Shown here: in pieces, positions 40,993-50,436 of the stretch
How positions within the stretch are numbered: position 1 is the first letter of the stretch
How the letters are laid out: every line of letters begins with the position of its first letter
Source: DATKPE01 sp035524335
GTDB lineage: Bacteria; Bacteroidota; Ignavibacteria; UBA10030; SZUA-254
Length of the DNA stretch: 64,000 nucleotides
NCBI GenBank assembly: GCA_035524335.1
Contig: DATKPE010000047.1
Location: forward strand, 62,001 to 126,000
Reading direction: 5' to 3'
Translations under genes and position numbers: made by a program
Notes under the pieces: model-generated
The model's database searches: none
What the model saw: the letters and a program-made list of their open reading frames with translations, nothing else
Told to the model about the DNA's origin: nothing

Positions 40993-42051
40993 TCAGGCGA
41001 CGGTGACGTCCTTGCAGAGATAGACGTCCTGAATCGCGTTGAGGATCTGGACGCCCTCTTTCATCGGTCGCTGGAACGCCTTCCGGCCGGAGATAAGTCC
41101 CATGCCGCCGGCACGCTTGTTGATCACGGCCGTGCGCACGGCGTCGGCGAGATCCGACTGTCCCTTCGATTCCCCGCCGGAATTGATCAGACCGGCCCGG
41201 CCCATATAACAGTTGGCGACCTGATACCGGCAGAGGTCGATCGGATGATCCGTGGAGAGTTCGGTGTAGACCTTCTTGTTCGTCTTGCCGAACTTGAGGG
41301 CCTCGAACCCGCCGTTGTTCTCCGGCAGTTTCTGCTTGATGATGTCGGCCTCGATCGTGACGCCGAGGTGGTTCGCCTGACCGGTGAGGTCGGCGGCGAG
41401 GTGATAATCCTTTTCCGCCGTTTTGAATGCGGGGTTCCTGAGGTAACACCACAGAATCGTGCCGAGCCCCAGCTCGTGTGCCTGCTGGAACATGAGGCTG
41501 ACCTCCTGGATCTGCCGTTTCGATTCGGGCGATCCGAAGTAGATCGTCGCACCGACCGCAACGGCGCCCATGTCGAACGCCTGACGGATGCGCGCGAAGA
41601 GGATCTGATCGTAGCTGTTGGGATAGGAGAGGAATTCGTTGTGATTGAATTTCAGGATGAAAGGGATTTTGTGGGAATATTTCCGCGCAACCGCCCCGAG
41701 GACGCCGAGGGTCGAGGCGACAGCGTTACATCCTCCCTCGATCGCCAGCTTCACAATGTTTTCCGGATCGAAATAGATCGGGTTGGGCGAGAACGACGCG
41801 CCGGCGGAATGCTCGATGCCCTGGTCGACCGGCAGAATCGAGACATATCCCGTGTGAGCCAGCCGGCCCTGATGAATCAGCCAGTTGAGGTTTTTGAGCA
41901 CCGGCGTCGGCCGGTCGGAGAGTGCGTAAACCTTATCCACATAATCGACGCCCGGCAGCGTCAGCGATTCCTTCGGTATCCCTTTGCAGACATGACCGAG
42001 CAGTTTTTTCGCGTCCGCCCCGAGCAGTTGTTCAATTTCCTGAATATTCAT
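40993..42051 (-). CDS. Class I fructose-bisphosphate aldolase, DhnA/FbaB type
   Basis: A glycolytic aldolase of 352 residues that splits fructose-1,6-bisphosphate through a Schiff-base lysine. Family signatures include VSILPVDQGIEHSAGASF, FILKFNHNEF, the ADIIKQKLPEN stretch holding the likely Schiff-base Lys, and INKRAGGMGLISGRKAFQRP (phosphate site) near the end. Length and motifs match the archaeal-type class I enzyme also found in many bacteria. Start is ATG 42051 with GGAG ahead. A promoter-like element lies at 42115-42145 and a strong terminator follows, so it is monocistronic. Confidence 0.92.
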   Translation of the reverse strand: MNIQEIEQLLGADAKKLLGHVCKGIPKESLTLPGVDYVDKVYALSDRPTPVLKNLNWLIHQGRLAHTGYVSILPVDQGIEHSAGASFSPNPIYFDPENIVKLAIEGGCNAVASTLGVLGAVARKYSHKIPFILKFNHNEFLSYPNSYDQILFARIRQAFDMGAVAVGATIYFGSPESKRQIQEVSLMFQQAHELGLGTILWCYLRNPAFKTAEKDYHLAADLTGQANHLGVTIEADIIKQKLPENNGGFEALKFGKTNKKVYTELSTDHPIDLCRYQVANCYMGRAGLINSGGESKGQSDLADAVRTAVINKRAGGMGLISGRKAFQRPMKEGVQILNAIQDVYLCKDVTVA

Positions 42052-42114
42052 GTAATTGCTCCATCCTGAGATAATGATTGAACTGGATCTTCCCTGTTGA
42101 GAGTGTGTGGCGAC

Positions 42115-42145
42115 GAAATATACAAAAAAGTGTCGAAAAGACGAA
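42115..42145 (-). promoter_or_regulatory. Bacteroidota-type promoter candidate for the aldolase
   Basis: Minus-strand TTCG-N19-TATATTTC, 63 bases before the ATG. It shares the 218-base divergent gap 42052-42269 with the HAD promoter candidate. Confidence 0.45.
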
Positions 42146-42233
42146 ATTGATCCGATCCGAACCGCGTTCAAATCGCTTGACCGTCACCGTCCGGAATTTT
42201 CGGAGGTATCGATGTATGTTTGATGACAATGGT

Positions 42234-42265
42234 TTTGAAAGGGGTTCATTTTTTGATATATTTTG
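42234..42265 (+). promoter_or_regulatory. Bacteroidota-type promoter candidate, very close to the HAD start
   Basis: Plus-strand TTTG-N19-TATATTTTG, with 4 bases left before the ATG at 42270. It also scores as a sigma70 site (TTGAAA, 16-base spacer, TATATT). Either way the mRNA would be leaderless or nearly so. Confidence 0.55.
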
Positions 42266-42269
42266 ATGA

Positions 42270-42944
42270 ATGAAACGCATTTCCTGCTGTATTTTCGATA
42301 TGGATGGGACCCTGACCCGGACCAACGACCTCATTTTTGCCACCTTCAACCACGTCGGGGAACGGTACTGCGGGAGAACCTACTCACCCGAGGAGATCAT
42401 TGCCATGTTCGGTCCTCCCGAGGAAACGGCGGTCGGGCGGATCGTCCCCCGCGACCGGTATGATGAGGCCCTCGCGGATTTCGTCGGGTTTTATTCCGAG
42501 AATCATCAGAAGATGGCGCGGCTTCATGAGGGGATCCCCGAACTTCTTTCCTATCTCCACCGGAACGGAGTCCTTCTTGCCGTGTTCACCGGCAAGGGAC
42601 GTACGACCACCCTCATCACGCTCGATAAGTTCGGCATCGGAAAATATTTTGATATGATCGTGACCGGAAGCGATGTGCGGAAACATAAACCGTCCGGCGA
42701 GGGGATATCCAACGTGGTCCGCGCCTTCCGCCTTCCCGTCGAGGAAGTTTTAATGGTCGGGGACGCCGTTGCGGATGTCCAGGCGGCTCACGAGGCGGGC
42801 GTTCCGGTTGCGGCGGTGCTGTGGGATTCCTACGGGAAGGACCGTCTCCGGGCGATGGATCTGCCGTATGTCTTCCATGATGTCGGCGGTTTCTTCACCT
42901 GGATCCGTTCCAGAGTGCCCGAGACCGGAGCACCGGCGCGTTGA
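42270..42944 (+). CDS. HAD-superfamily phosphatase (phosphoglycolate phosphatase-like)
   Basis: A 224-residue HAD-IA hydrolase: motif I FDMDGTLTRTND at residues 9-20, a helical cap, motif II AVFTGKGR, motif III Lys in KHKPSGEG, and motif IV MVGDAVADVQAA. The fold fits phosphoglycolate phosphatase, pyrophosphatase PpaX or a similar small-phosphate hydrolase; sequence does not decide. Its stop overlaps a TTG start of the next gene (TTGA at 42941). Confidence 0.88.
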   Translation: MKRISCCIFDMDGTLTRTNDLIFATFNHVGERYCGRTYSPEEIIAMFGPPEETAVGRIVPRDRYDEALADFVGFYSENHQKMARLHEGIPELLSYLHRNGVLLAVFTGKGRTTTLITLDKFGIGKYFDMIVTGSDVRKHKPSGEGISNVVRAFRLPVEEVLMVGDAVADVQAAHEAGVPVAAVLWDSYGKDRLRAMDLPYVFHDVGGFFTWIRSRVPETGAPAR

Positions 42945-44494
42945 AGCTCCCGGGCGGGAACAGGGTGCTCCCCATTGCGGCACTCACGCTGATCGTGGTG
43001 GTTTTTTACGCAACCGCCGCCGGGCATTTTTCCTACACACCGGACGACACCTACATCTATCTCCGGTTTGCGAAAAACGTCGCCGCCGGCGAGGGAATGT
43101 CGTTCAACCCCGGCCGTCCGGTGTACGGTTTCACAGGCCCTCTCTGGATGTTCGTGATCGCCGGCGGTATCGCCGGTTCGGTCGATCCTCTGCTTGCCGC
43201 GAAGGTCGTCGACCTTCTCTGCGCCAGCCTCGCTCTGCTGGTCTTGTTCTTCCTGGCATACGAACTTGCCAGGGATACCATCGCCGCGCTTGCGGCGACG
43301 GCATGTTTTTCGTTCGACGGCTGGTTCCTCCGGTGGACCGGGACCGGCATGGAGTCCTCCCTCGCGGTTCTTCTGGTCCTGGGAGTCTTTCTCGCCGTCG
43401 TCCGGAACCGGTATCTGTATGCTGTTGTTCTGCTCGCGTTTCTCGCGATGACCCGGCCGGAAGCCGTTCTTCTGCTTCCGTTCGTGCTCGCCGACCTGGT
43501 CATGAATTCCCGGAACAGGAAATATGCCCTGAACAAGGCCGCGGCGCTCCTTCTCGGTTTCGGCGCGCTCATGCTCCCCTGGGTGCTCGCCGCCAGCCGC
43601 GCGTTCGGGTCGTGCTGGCCGAATACCGCTTCCGCAAAATCGGGGTTTCTCTCCCCGGGCCAGGACATTCCCGCTTCACTCCGGACCATCGGCGGTATGC
43701 TGGGAGCCACCGAAGCGGTTGCTCTGGCGCTGATCATCTTCGGAGCGGCCGCGCTCATTTTCCGGCTCCGGCACCGCGGGGAGCGGGAAGATGAGGCGTC
43801 GATGGAGCTGTTCTTTCTCCGGCGGCAGACGGTTTTGTGCGGGGGATGGTGCATCACCCTCGCGGCATTCTACGTTGTTTCCGATATGAACGTCGTCACC
43901 AGATATCTCCTGCTGATCATCCCGATCATCGTCGCCCTCGGATTTTCGCTCGGCTCCTGGGCGCTCTATCGTTCCCGGCTGGCCCGGTATCGTCCGGCTC
44001 TGCTCCTGATTCTCATGCTGGCGGCTATAGGCGGAAACGAAGCGGTGTACCGCGGAAATATCCTCCCGGGTATCCGGCGATTCGAGGCCGGGATGGAAAC
44101 GTCGCTCATTCCGATCGCGGAATGGTTCCGGGGAAACGTCAGCCCCGGTACCGCCGTTGTCGCCGCCGATATCGGGGCAATCGGGTATATCGGCAACGTG
44201 GATGTCTGGGACCCTGCCGGACTCATCACGCCCGAGGCCCTGCCGCTTCTCCGCGGGGGACGCCGTCCGTACGATATTGTGCGGGAGAAGCTGTACGAAC
44301 GGTACATCCGGGCCGCCTATGTCGTCGACAGGGCCGAAGAACCGGCGCGGCTGAAGGACGATTCTCTCCTCGTCCCCGTGATGACGAAAGCGTTCGAAGG
44401 AATGAGCCTTGCCAAAAATGAAACCTACTATTACACCGTCTACAGAGTCCGGAATGCGGAACCCCCCGCGCAGTCCGGCGGAAAGAAGCCATGA
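42941..44494 (+). CDS. GT-C-like polytopic membrane glycosyltransferase
   Basis: A 517-residue inner-membrane protein with about ten helices. The first periplasmic loop reads PDDTYIYLRFAKNVAAGEG then NPGRPVYGFTGPLWM, with the paired Asp of GT-C enzymes (ArnT/PMT-like, mannosyl- and arabinosyltransferases), which take lipid-linked sugars. The C-terminal soluble part (VAADIGAIGYIGN, DPAGLITPE) is typical of the same group. The start is a TTG in a TTGA overlap with the HAD gene; the 3' end overlaps the oxidoreductase by 4 bases. Acceptor and sugar are unknown. Confidence 0.75.
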   Translation: MKLPGGNRVLPIAALTLIVVVFYATAAGHFSYTPDDTYIYLRFAKNVAAGEGMSFNPGRPVYGFTGPLWMFVIAGGIAGSVDPLLAAKVVDLLCASLALLVLFFLAYELARDTIAALAATACFSFDGWFLRWTGTGMESSLAVLLVLGVFLAVVRNRYLYAVVLLAFLAMTRPEAVLLLPFVLADLVMNSRNRKYALNKAAALLLGFGALMLPWVLAASRAFGSCWPNTASAKSGFLSPGQDIPASLRTIGGMLGATEAVALALIIFGAAALIFRLRHRGEREDEASMELFFLRRQTVLCGGWCITLAAFYVVSDMNVVTRYLLLIIPIIVALGFSLGSWALYRSRLARYRPALLLILMLAAIGGNEAVYRGNILPGIRRFEAGMETSLIPIAEWFRGNVSPGTAVVAADIGAIGYIGNVDVWDPAGLITPEALPLLRGGRRPYDIVREKLYERYIRAAYVVDRAEEPARLKDDSLLVPVMTKAFEGMSLAKNETYYYTVYRVRNAEPPAQSGGKKP

Positions 44495-45486
44495 GTGACA
44501 GCATCTCCATCGGCGTCATCGGCGTCGGTCATCTCGGATCGCTCCATGTCAAGATGCTCTCCGGCATCGACGGCGTCCGTCTGGCGGGCGTGTTCGATAT
44601 CGACCGCTCCCGTGCGGACGAGGTTGCCGGGCAGTACCGGACAACCGTCGCCGGTTCCGTCGAGGATATCCTTCGCGTTTCCGATGCCGTCTGCGTCGTT
44701 ACGCCGACCAGCACGCATCACGAGATTGCGTCCAGGGCGATCGCAGCGGGGCGTCATGTCTTCATCGAAAAACCGATCTGCGCGACCGTCAGCGAGGCCG
44801 ATGATCTTATTCGCCTGGCCCGCGCGCACGGCGTCAGGATCCAGGTGGGTCATATCGAACGGTTCAATCCCGCCCTTCTGGCGCTGAAGGAGTATGAGCT
44901 CCGGCCGATGTTCATCGAATCGCACCGTCTGGCCCAGTTCAATCCCCGCGGGACCGATGTCGCCGTCGTCCTCGACCTTATGATCCACGACATCGACGTC
45001 ATTGTCAGCCTCGTGAATTCCCCGGTGGCGCGGATCGAGGCAAACGGGGTGGCGGTGGTTTCCCCCACGATCGACATCGCCAATGCCCGCGTGCAGTTCG
45101 AGAACGGCTGTGTGGCGAATGTGACGGCAAGCCGCATTTCCCAGAAGAAAATGCGGAAGATGCGCCTGTTCCAGCGCGATACCTATATTTCGATCGATTT
45201 TTCGGAGGGACTTGCGGAGGTGTTCCGGCTGGCCGGCGACGGCTCCGCGCAGATGCCTCATGCGGTTGCCCTCGGCCAGATCGATACCGGTACCGCGAAA
45301 CGGACGATACTGTACGAACAGCCCGAGGTCCGCGAGGTCAACGCGCTCAAATACGAACTCGAACAGTTCCGCGATACGGTCCGGACCGGACAGCCGCCGG
45401 TCGTCACGGCGGAAGCCGGCCGGGAGGCGCTCCATATCGCAAGCGCGATTCTCCGTAAAATTGAAGAACAGAAACTGGTCATGTAA
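44491..45486 (+). CDS. Gfo/Idh/MocA family oxidoreductase (GnnA-like?)
   Basis: A 331-residue NAD(P)-dependent sugar oxidoreductase: Rossmann start IGVIGVGHLGSLH, the EKP signature in VFIEKPICAT (residues ~91-100), and GHIERFNPALLAL. The last stretch and length resemble the UDP-GlcNAc 3-dehydrogenases (GnnA) that, with GnnB, give amide-linked lipid A in some bacteria, and related UDP-sugar dehydrogenases. No aminotransferase partner is in the window, so that assignment is tentative. It overlaps the GT-C gene by 4 bases and precedes the CCA gene by 3. Confidence 0.85.
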   Translation: MSDSISIGVIGVGHLGSLHVKMLSGIDGVRLAGVFDIDRSRADEVAGQYRTTVAGSVEDILRVSDAVCVVTPTSTHHEIASRAIAAGRHVFIEKPICATVSEADDLIRLARAHGVRIQVGHIERFNPALLALKEYELRPMFIESHRLAQFNPRGTDVAVVLDLMIHDIDVIVSLVNSPVARIEANGVAVVSPTIDIANARVQFENGCVANVTASRISQKKMRKMRLFQRDTYISIDFSEGLAEVFRLAGDGSAQMPHAVALGQIDTGTAKRTILYEQPEVREVNALKYELEQFRDTVRTGQPPVVTAEAGREALHIASAILRKIEEQKLVM

Positions 45487-45489
45487 CTG

Positions 45490-46941
45490 ATGTCCGAAAC
45501 TTTACAGTCCATCACGATCGAAGAAGAACTTCTCCGCACCGTCGGTTCGATCGCCGACAGGGAAAAGGCCGAGGCGTATGTCGTCGGCGGGTATGTCCGG
45601 GATACAATCCTCGGCAGGCCGCTGAAGGATCTCGATATCCTCGTTGTCGGCGATGCCATCGGCTTCGCCGGGATCGTCGCCCGCCATTTCGGCCGGAAGA
45701 AGATCGTCACGTTCGAAAAATTCGGCACCGCAATGCTTCCACTCGAGGGGACGAACATCGAATTTGTCGGAGCCCGTGAGGAGTCGTATGAGCCGGATTC
45801 CCGGAAACCGGTCGTCCGCCGGGCCACCCTCGAAAGCGATCTGTCGCGCCGCGATTTCACCTTCAATGCCCTCGCCGCCTCGATCAACGCCGGGAGCTTC
45901 GGAAAGGTGGTCGATCCCTACGGGGGCTACGCCGACCTCCGGGCGGGCATCATCCGGACGCCGCTCCCTCCGGAACGGACGTTCGACGACGATCCTCTCC
46001 GCATGCTGAGGGCGATCAGGTTTGCCTCCCAGCTGACCGACCGGACGTTGGGTCGCAGATTCGTGATCCGGGATGATACGTTCCAGGCGATCCGGGCCAC
46101 CGCAGGCAGACTGTCCATCGTCTCCATGGAACGGATCACCGACGAGTTTCTCAAAATTCTCGGGAGTCCGCGCCCGTCGATCGGCCTGAAACTGCTCCAC
46201 GACGCCGGCCTCGCCAAACTGGTCTTCCCCGAGCTGGTCGAAATGGTCGGCGTCGAACAGAGGAAGGAGTATCATCACAAGGACGTTTTTCTCCATACCC
46301 TCAAGGTGGTCGACAATATCGCCGAGACGACCGACGATCTCTGGCTCCGGTTTGCGGGTCTGGCGCATGATATCGCGAAGCCCCGCACCAAAGCGTTCCG
46401 CGAGGGTGTCGGATGGACGTTCCACGGACATGAGGATCTCGGCGCGCGGATGATGAAGTCGATCTTCCGGCGCATGCGGCTCCCGATGGAGAAGCTTCCC
46501 TACGTGGAAAAGCTGATCCGGCTCCATCTTCGTCCCATGGTCCTGGTGAGCGAGGAGGTGACCGATTCGGCGGTCCGGCGGATGATGTTCGAAGCGGGGG
46601 CGGATGTGGACGACCTGATGCTCCTCTGCCGGGCGGATATCACGTCGCAGAATCCGGATCGTGTTGCCCGGTACATGAAAAATTATGATATTGTCCTGCA
46701 GAAAATGGTGGAAGTGGAGGAGAAAGACCGGATCCGGAACTGGCAGCCGCCCGTTCGGGGCGAAGAGATCATGAGAGTCTGCAACATTCCCCCCGGGCCG
46801 ATGGTCGGCGTTCTGAAGACCCGCATTGAAGAGGCGATTCTGGACGGGCAGATCCCGAATGAACACGACGCCGCCCTTGCGTTTCTGATGCAGATCAAGG
46901 ATGAGAATAATTCCGAAATAGACAGGAAATCGGGAAGATGA
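45490..46941 (+). CDS. CCA-adding enzyme / poly(A) polymerase family nucleotidyltransferase with HD domain
   Basis: A 483-residue class II nucleotidyltransferase that repairs or builds the tRNA CCA end (or acts as poly(A) polymerase). The head has YVVGGYVRDTILG and KDLDILVV (metal-binding DxD), then SRRDFTFNALA and DPYGGYADLRAGIIRTP; the neck has DDPLRMLRAIRFASQL. An HD domain follows (AGLAHDIAKP, residues ~293-302, and FHGHEDLG). The HD tail is as in bacterial CCA enzymes of the long form. Which of A- and CC-addition it does cannot be told from here. Confidence 0.93.
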   Translation: MSETLQSITIEEELLRTVGSIADREKAEAYVVGGYVRDTILGRPLKDLDILVVGDAIGFAGIVARHFGRKKIVTFEKFGTAMLPLEGTNIEFVGAREESYEPDSRKPVVRRATLESDLSRRDFTFNALAASINAGSFGKVVDPYGGYADLRAGIIRTPLPPERTFDDDPLRMLRAIRFASQLTDRTLGRRFVIRDDTFQAIRATAGRLSIVSMERITDEFLKILGSPRPSIGLKLLHDAGLAKLVFPELVEMVGVEQRKEYHHKDVFLHTLKVVDNIAETTDDLWLRFAGLAHDIAKPRTKAFREGVGWTFHGHEDLGARMMKSIFRRMRLPMEKLPYVEKLIRLHLRPMVLVSEEVTDSAVRRMMFEAGADVDDLMLLCRADITSQNPDRVARYMKNYDIVLQKMVEVEEKDRIRNWQPPVRGEEIMRVCNIPPGPMVGVLKTRIEEAILDGQIPNEHDAALAFLMQIKDENNSEIDRKSGR

Positions 46942-47026
46942 ATGTAACATTTTTCAACGATCTCCGTTAACCTTATTGTCCCCGCAGAACCAGCGCCCGG
47001 GATTCAACCTTACAAGGAGCACCAGA

Positions 47027-48385
47027 ATGATTTTCCGCCGTTTATTACTCGTTTTTGGCCTTTTCACGTCTGCCGCGGCGATTGCCCAGCAGAATAACGT
47101 CCTGACGCTCGACAGGGCGGTCGGTATAGCGCTCGAGAGGAACAGCTCCGTCATACAGGCGCGCAACAATGTCGACGGCGCGCATTACGCCACCCTCGCG
47201 GCATATGGCGGCCTCCTTCCGGATTTCAGCGCCTCCTACCAGTTCAACCGGGATCAGCAGTGGAAAAATCATCCCGGGGTCAGCGTCATCGACAATCAGA
47301 TCGTTCCCAACACCCCCTTCTCGGCGTCGAACAGCTACAGCGCCGGGGTTGGTGGCCAGTGGACGCTCTTCAACGGATTCGCGAACACCTCGAACGTTTC
47401 CCGCGCGAAAGCGACCTCGAACGCATCTGAATTGACTCTCTCGCGGACGGAACAGACGACCATCTACCAGACGCAGACGCTGTTCCTCAACGTGGTGCGG
47501 ACATCGGAACTGCTCGCCGTGGCCCAGGACAATCTTAAGCGGAGCAACAAACAGCTTGAGCAGATCGTCGAATCGAACAAGGTCGGCGCAGTCGCCCTTG
47601 CCGACGTCTACAGGGAGCAGGTGCAGGTGGGGAACGACGAACTGAGCGTCATCACCGCGCAGAACGATTTCGAGAACGCCAAGGCGGACCTCGTCGCGTT
47701 CCTCGGGGTCTCGGCCGAGCAGGAGTTTCAGTACGATTTTACCGGCATCCCGAAGGATATCGACACGCTCGAGTTCACGGGGGTGAATGCCAAATACGGC
47801 AACGAGGCGATCCTGACCGCCACCGCACTGCAGAAACGTCCCGATTATCTGGCGACGCAGGAAACGGTGAACAGCAGTGACGCATCGGTGACGGTGGCCC
47901 GCGCCGGGCACTGGCCGAGCGTTACCGCACAGGCCTCATACGGCTTCAACGGATACGATGTCCCCGGCGGGTACAACGCCCTGCCCGATAATAAAAGCCT
48001 GAACTACTCCTTCAACGTTTCACTCCCGATCTTCAGCGGATTTGCTACCCAGAATCAGGTGGAGCAGGCGCAGGTGACGTGGAAGAACGCCGTGGAACAG
48101 ATGCGTCAGACCGACAGGCAGGTGCGGGTCGACGTCCAGAAAGCCCTCCTTGCCCTGCAGGCCTCGGAAAAACAGGTGACCGTCACACAGACGAGCATCC
48201 AGTCCGCTTCGATGGATCTGCAGATCGCGCAGGAAAAGTATAATCTCGGCGCCGGGACGCTTCTGGATCTCCTCGTCGCCCACGCAAATTATTCCACCGC
48301 CATGAGCAACAAGGTGAACGCAGTCACCGGGTATCTTCTGTCGAAAAAACAGGTCGAATATTCCATCGGGACGATAGCACAATAA
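47027..48385 (+). CDS. TolC-family outer-membrane efflux protein
   Basis: A 452-residue outer-membrane channel with a signal peptide ending AAAIAQ, two repeats of the OEP domain (LTLDRAVGIALERNSSVIQARNN; ALQKRPDYLATQETV), long helices, and LAALLPDFS-like strands GGLLPDFSASYQF. It forms the exit duct for the adaptor and permeases that follow. Start is ATG 47027 with AAGGAG 8 bases ahead; an upstream opening at 46976 is less likely. It leads a five-gene exporter operon. Confidence 0.92.
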   Translation: MIFRRLLLVFGLFTSAAAIAQQNNVLTLDRAVGIALERNSSVIQARNNVDGAHYATLAAYGGLLPDFSASYQFNRDQQWKNHPGVSVIDNQIVPNTPFSASNSYSAGVGGQWTLFNGFANTSNVSRAKATSNASELTLSRTEQTTIYQTQTLFLNVVRTSELLAVAQDNLKRSNKQLEQIVESNKVGAVALADVYREQVQVGNDELSVITAQNDFENAKADLVAFLGVSAEQEFQYDFTGIPKDIDTLEFTGVNAKYGNEAILTATALQKRPDYLATQETVNSSDASVTVARAGHWPSVTAQASYGFNGYDVPGGYNALPDNKSLNYSFNVSLPIFSGFATQNQVEQAQVTWKNAVEQMRQTDRQVRVDVQKALLALQASEKQVTVTQTSIQSASMDLQIAQEKYNLGAGTLLDLLVAHANYSTAMSNKVNAVTGYLLSKKQVEYSIGTIAQ

Positions 48386-48411
48386 CCCCGCCCGTCGGGA
48401 AGAGAGGAACT

Positions 48412-49686
48412 ATGTCGTCAAACGGTAAAAAATCAAAGAAAAAAGTCATCATCTTCTCGATCGCCGCGGTCGTTCTGATCGCGCTGGTACTGCTGGTGGT
48501 GCTCGGCAGTAAGCGTGAACCGGTGTTTACGATTCAGACCGAGAAGGCGATCCGCCGGACCGTTACCCAGACTGTCACGGCGACGGGAAAAATTTACCCG
48601 GAAGTGCAGGTCACAATCACCCCCGAGGTGAGCGGCGAAATCGTCGACCTTCCCGTCAAGGAAGGGATGGATGTGAAACGCGGCCAGATCCTCGTGAAGA
48701 TCAAACCCGACATCTATATCGCTCTCCGCGATCAGGCGGTTGCGACGCAGGCGTCGGCGAAGGCAAGTCTTGCGCGGGCCGAGGCGGAATTCAAACGGGC
48801 CAAGAATCTGTTTGATAAGGGACTCCTTTCCAGCTCCGACCTCGAACAGTCGAACATGAATTATGAAGTGGCGAGAAGCAATTTCGACCAGGCCGAGGCG
48901 GGCGTCAAACAATCGAACGAAAACCTCTACAAGACGACCATTTATGCCCCGATGGACGGGACGATCAGTTCCCTGGCCGTTGAGCGCGGCGACCGTGTGC
49001 TGGGCACCAGCCAGTTTCAGGGCACGACCGTCATGACCGTCGCCGATCTGTCGAAGATGGAGGCGCGCGTCGACGTCGGTGAAAACGATATCGTTCTCAT
49101 TGCTGTCGGCGATACCGCCCGGATCGATGTGGATGCCTACAAGGAGCGGAAGCTGACGGGAGTCGTCTACGAAATCGGCAACACCGCCAAAACCACCGGC
49201 GCGGGGACGCAGGAGGAGGTCACCAACTTCCAGGTGAAGATCCGGGTGATCGACAAGAACGTCACGCTCCGCCCCGGGATGTCGATGACCGCAGTTATCG
49301 AAACGCAGACCAAGCGGAACGTCATCTGCGTGCCGATACAGAGTGTCACCACGCGGATGGCGGGGCAGGGACAGGGGCAGGGACAGGGCCAGGGCCAGAC
49401 GGACAAGGATGAATCCGACAAGATGGCCGCCAACGACTCCAAGATTAAGCAGAAGACCGAGAAGGCGCGCGAAATCGTATTTATCGTCGACAACAATACT
49501 GTGAAGATGGCCGATGTCAAGCGGGGCATTTCCGACGACACGTACACGGAGATCACCAGCGGACTGGAAGAGGGCAAGGAGGTCGTCTCGGGGAGTTACA
49601 AGGCGATCAATCGCGAACTCGACGAGGGATCGAAAGTCCGTGTTGAGAACACAAAGCCCAAACCGGGCGCGAACGAGCAGAAGTAA
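48412..49686 (+). CDS. MacA/HlyD-type periplasmic adaptor with Gly-Gln repeat
   Basis: A 424-residue membrane-fusion protein: N-terminal anchor after a basic stretch (KKSKKKVIIFSIAAVVLIAL), lipoyl halves (GEIVDLPVKEGMDVKRGQIL and IYAPMDGTISSLAVERGDRV), a coiled hairpin, and C-terminal beta parts. An insert of six Gly-Gln units near residues 318-329 is followed by a charged, helical stretch, unlike the adaptor at 29 kb. It joins the inner-membrane pump to the TolC protein encoded just before. Good evidence from order and motifs. Confidence 0.92.
   Translation: MSSNGKKSKKKVIIFSIAAVVLIALVLLVVLGSKREPVFTIQTEKAIRRTVTQTVTATGKIYPEVQVTITPEVSGEIVDLPVKEGMDVKRGQILVKIKPDIYIALRDQAVATQASAKASLARAEAEFKRAKNLFDKGLLSSSDLEQSNMNYEVARSNFDQAEAGVKQSNENLYKTTIYAPMDGTISSLAVERGDRVLGTSQFQGTTVMTVADLSKMEARVDVGENDIVLIAVGDTARIDVDAYKERKLTGVVYEIGNTAKTTGAGTQEEVTNFQVKIRVIDKNVTLRPGMSMTAVIETQTKRNVICVPIQSVTTRMAGQGQGQGQGQGQTDKDESDKMAANDSKIKQKTEKAREIVFIVDNNTVKMADVKRGISDDTYTEITSGLEEGKEVVSGSYKAINRELDEGSKVRVENTKPKPGANEQK
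49363..49398 (+). repeat. Hexanucleotide repeat coding for (Gly-Gln)6
   Basis: Six near-identical GGNCAG units in frame within the adaptor gene. It could lengthen or shorten by slippage without changing frame. Confidence 0.85.
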
Positions 49687-49708
49687 TTTTCCAAGAGGAT
49701 GAAACGGT

Positions 49709-50428
49709 ATGGCAGAGAATTCAATCGTCATTGACCTTCAGCAGATTGTCAAAACCTATGATATGGGCGGTGCGGAGGAGGTGCATGCCCTCCGCGGCGT
49801 CTCCGTCAGGATATGCAAGAACGAATATGTGGCGATCATGGGACCGTCGGGGTCCGGAAAATCGACTCTGATGAACATCATCGGCTGTCTCGATACGCCG
49901 ACCTCGGGCCGGTACGAGTTCAACGGGATCAACGTCAGCGACATGAACGACAACGATCTCGCCAAGGTCCGCAACAAGGAAATCGGATTTGTGTTCCAGA
50001 CATTCAATCTGCTCGCCCGGTCGGACGCCCTCCATAACGTCGAGCTTCCCCTCATCTACGCGGGGATACCATCGGCGGAACGGCGGCGCCAGGCGAACGA
50101 AGCGCTCGCCCATGTCGGTCTCGCTGCGCGCGTTCACCACAAACCGAACGAGCTCTCCGGCGGCCAGCGCCAGCGCGTCGCCGTCGCACGGGCCCTCGTC
50201 AATAAACCCTCGATCCTGCTGGCCGACGAACCGACCGGCAACCTCGACACGAAAACGGGCGAGGAGATCATGGCGCTGTTCGAGGAACTGCACCATCAGG
50301 GGAATACCATCATTCTTGTCACCCATGAGGAATCGATCGCGGAACATGCGCACCGGATCATCCGCGTGCGTGACGGTATGGTCGAGAGCGATAAAGTCAT
50401 CAAAGGCGAAGCGGTCAACGCCGCCTGA
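49709..50428 (+). CDS. ABC transporter ATP-binding protein (MacB/LolD type)
   Basis: A 239-residue ATPase with Walker A GPSGSGKSTL (residues ~48-57), Q-loop FVFQTFNLLARSDAL, signature LSGGQRQRVAVARAL, Walker B LLADEPTGNLDT and the switch His in VTHEE. The order adaptor-ATPase-permease-permease is that of MacAB/heteromeric exporters. It is the only such ATPase in the window and could also serve the ATPase-less permeases at 26-30 kb. Confidence 0.96.
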   Translation: MAENSIVIDLQQIVKTYDMGGAEEVHALRGVSVRICKNEYVAIMGPSGSGKSTLMNIIGCLDTPTSGRYEFNGINVSDMNDNDLAKVRNKEIGFVFQTFNLLARSDALHNVELPLIYAGIPSAERRRQANEALAHVGLAARVHHKPNELSGGQRQRVAVARALVNKPSILLADEPTGNLDTKTGEEIMALFEELHHQGNTIILVTHEESIAEHAHRIIRVRDGMVESDKVIKGEAVNAA

Positions 50429-50436
50429 GGAAGCTG

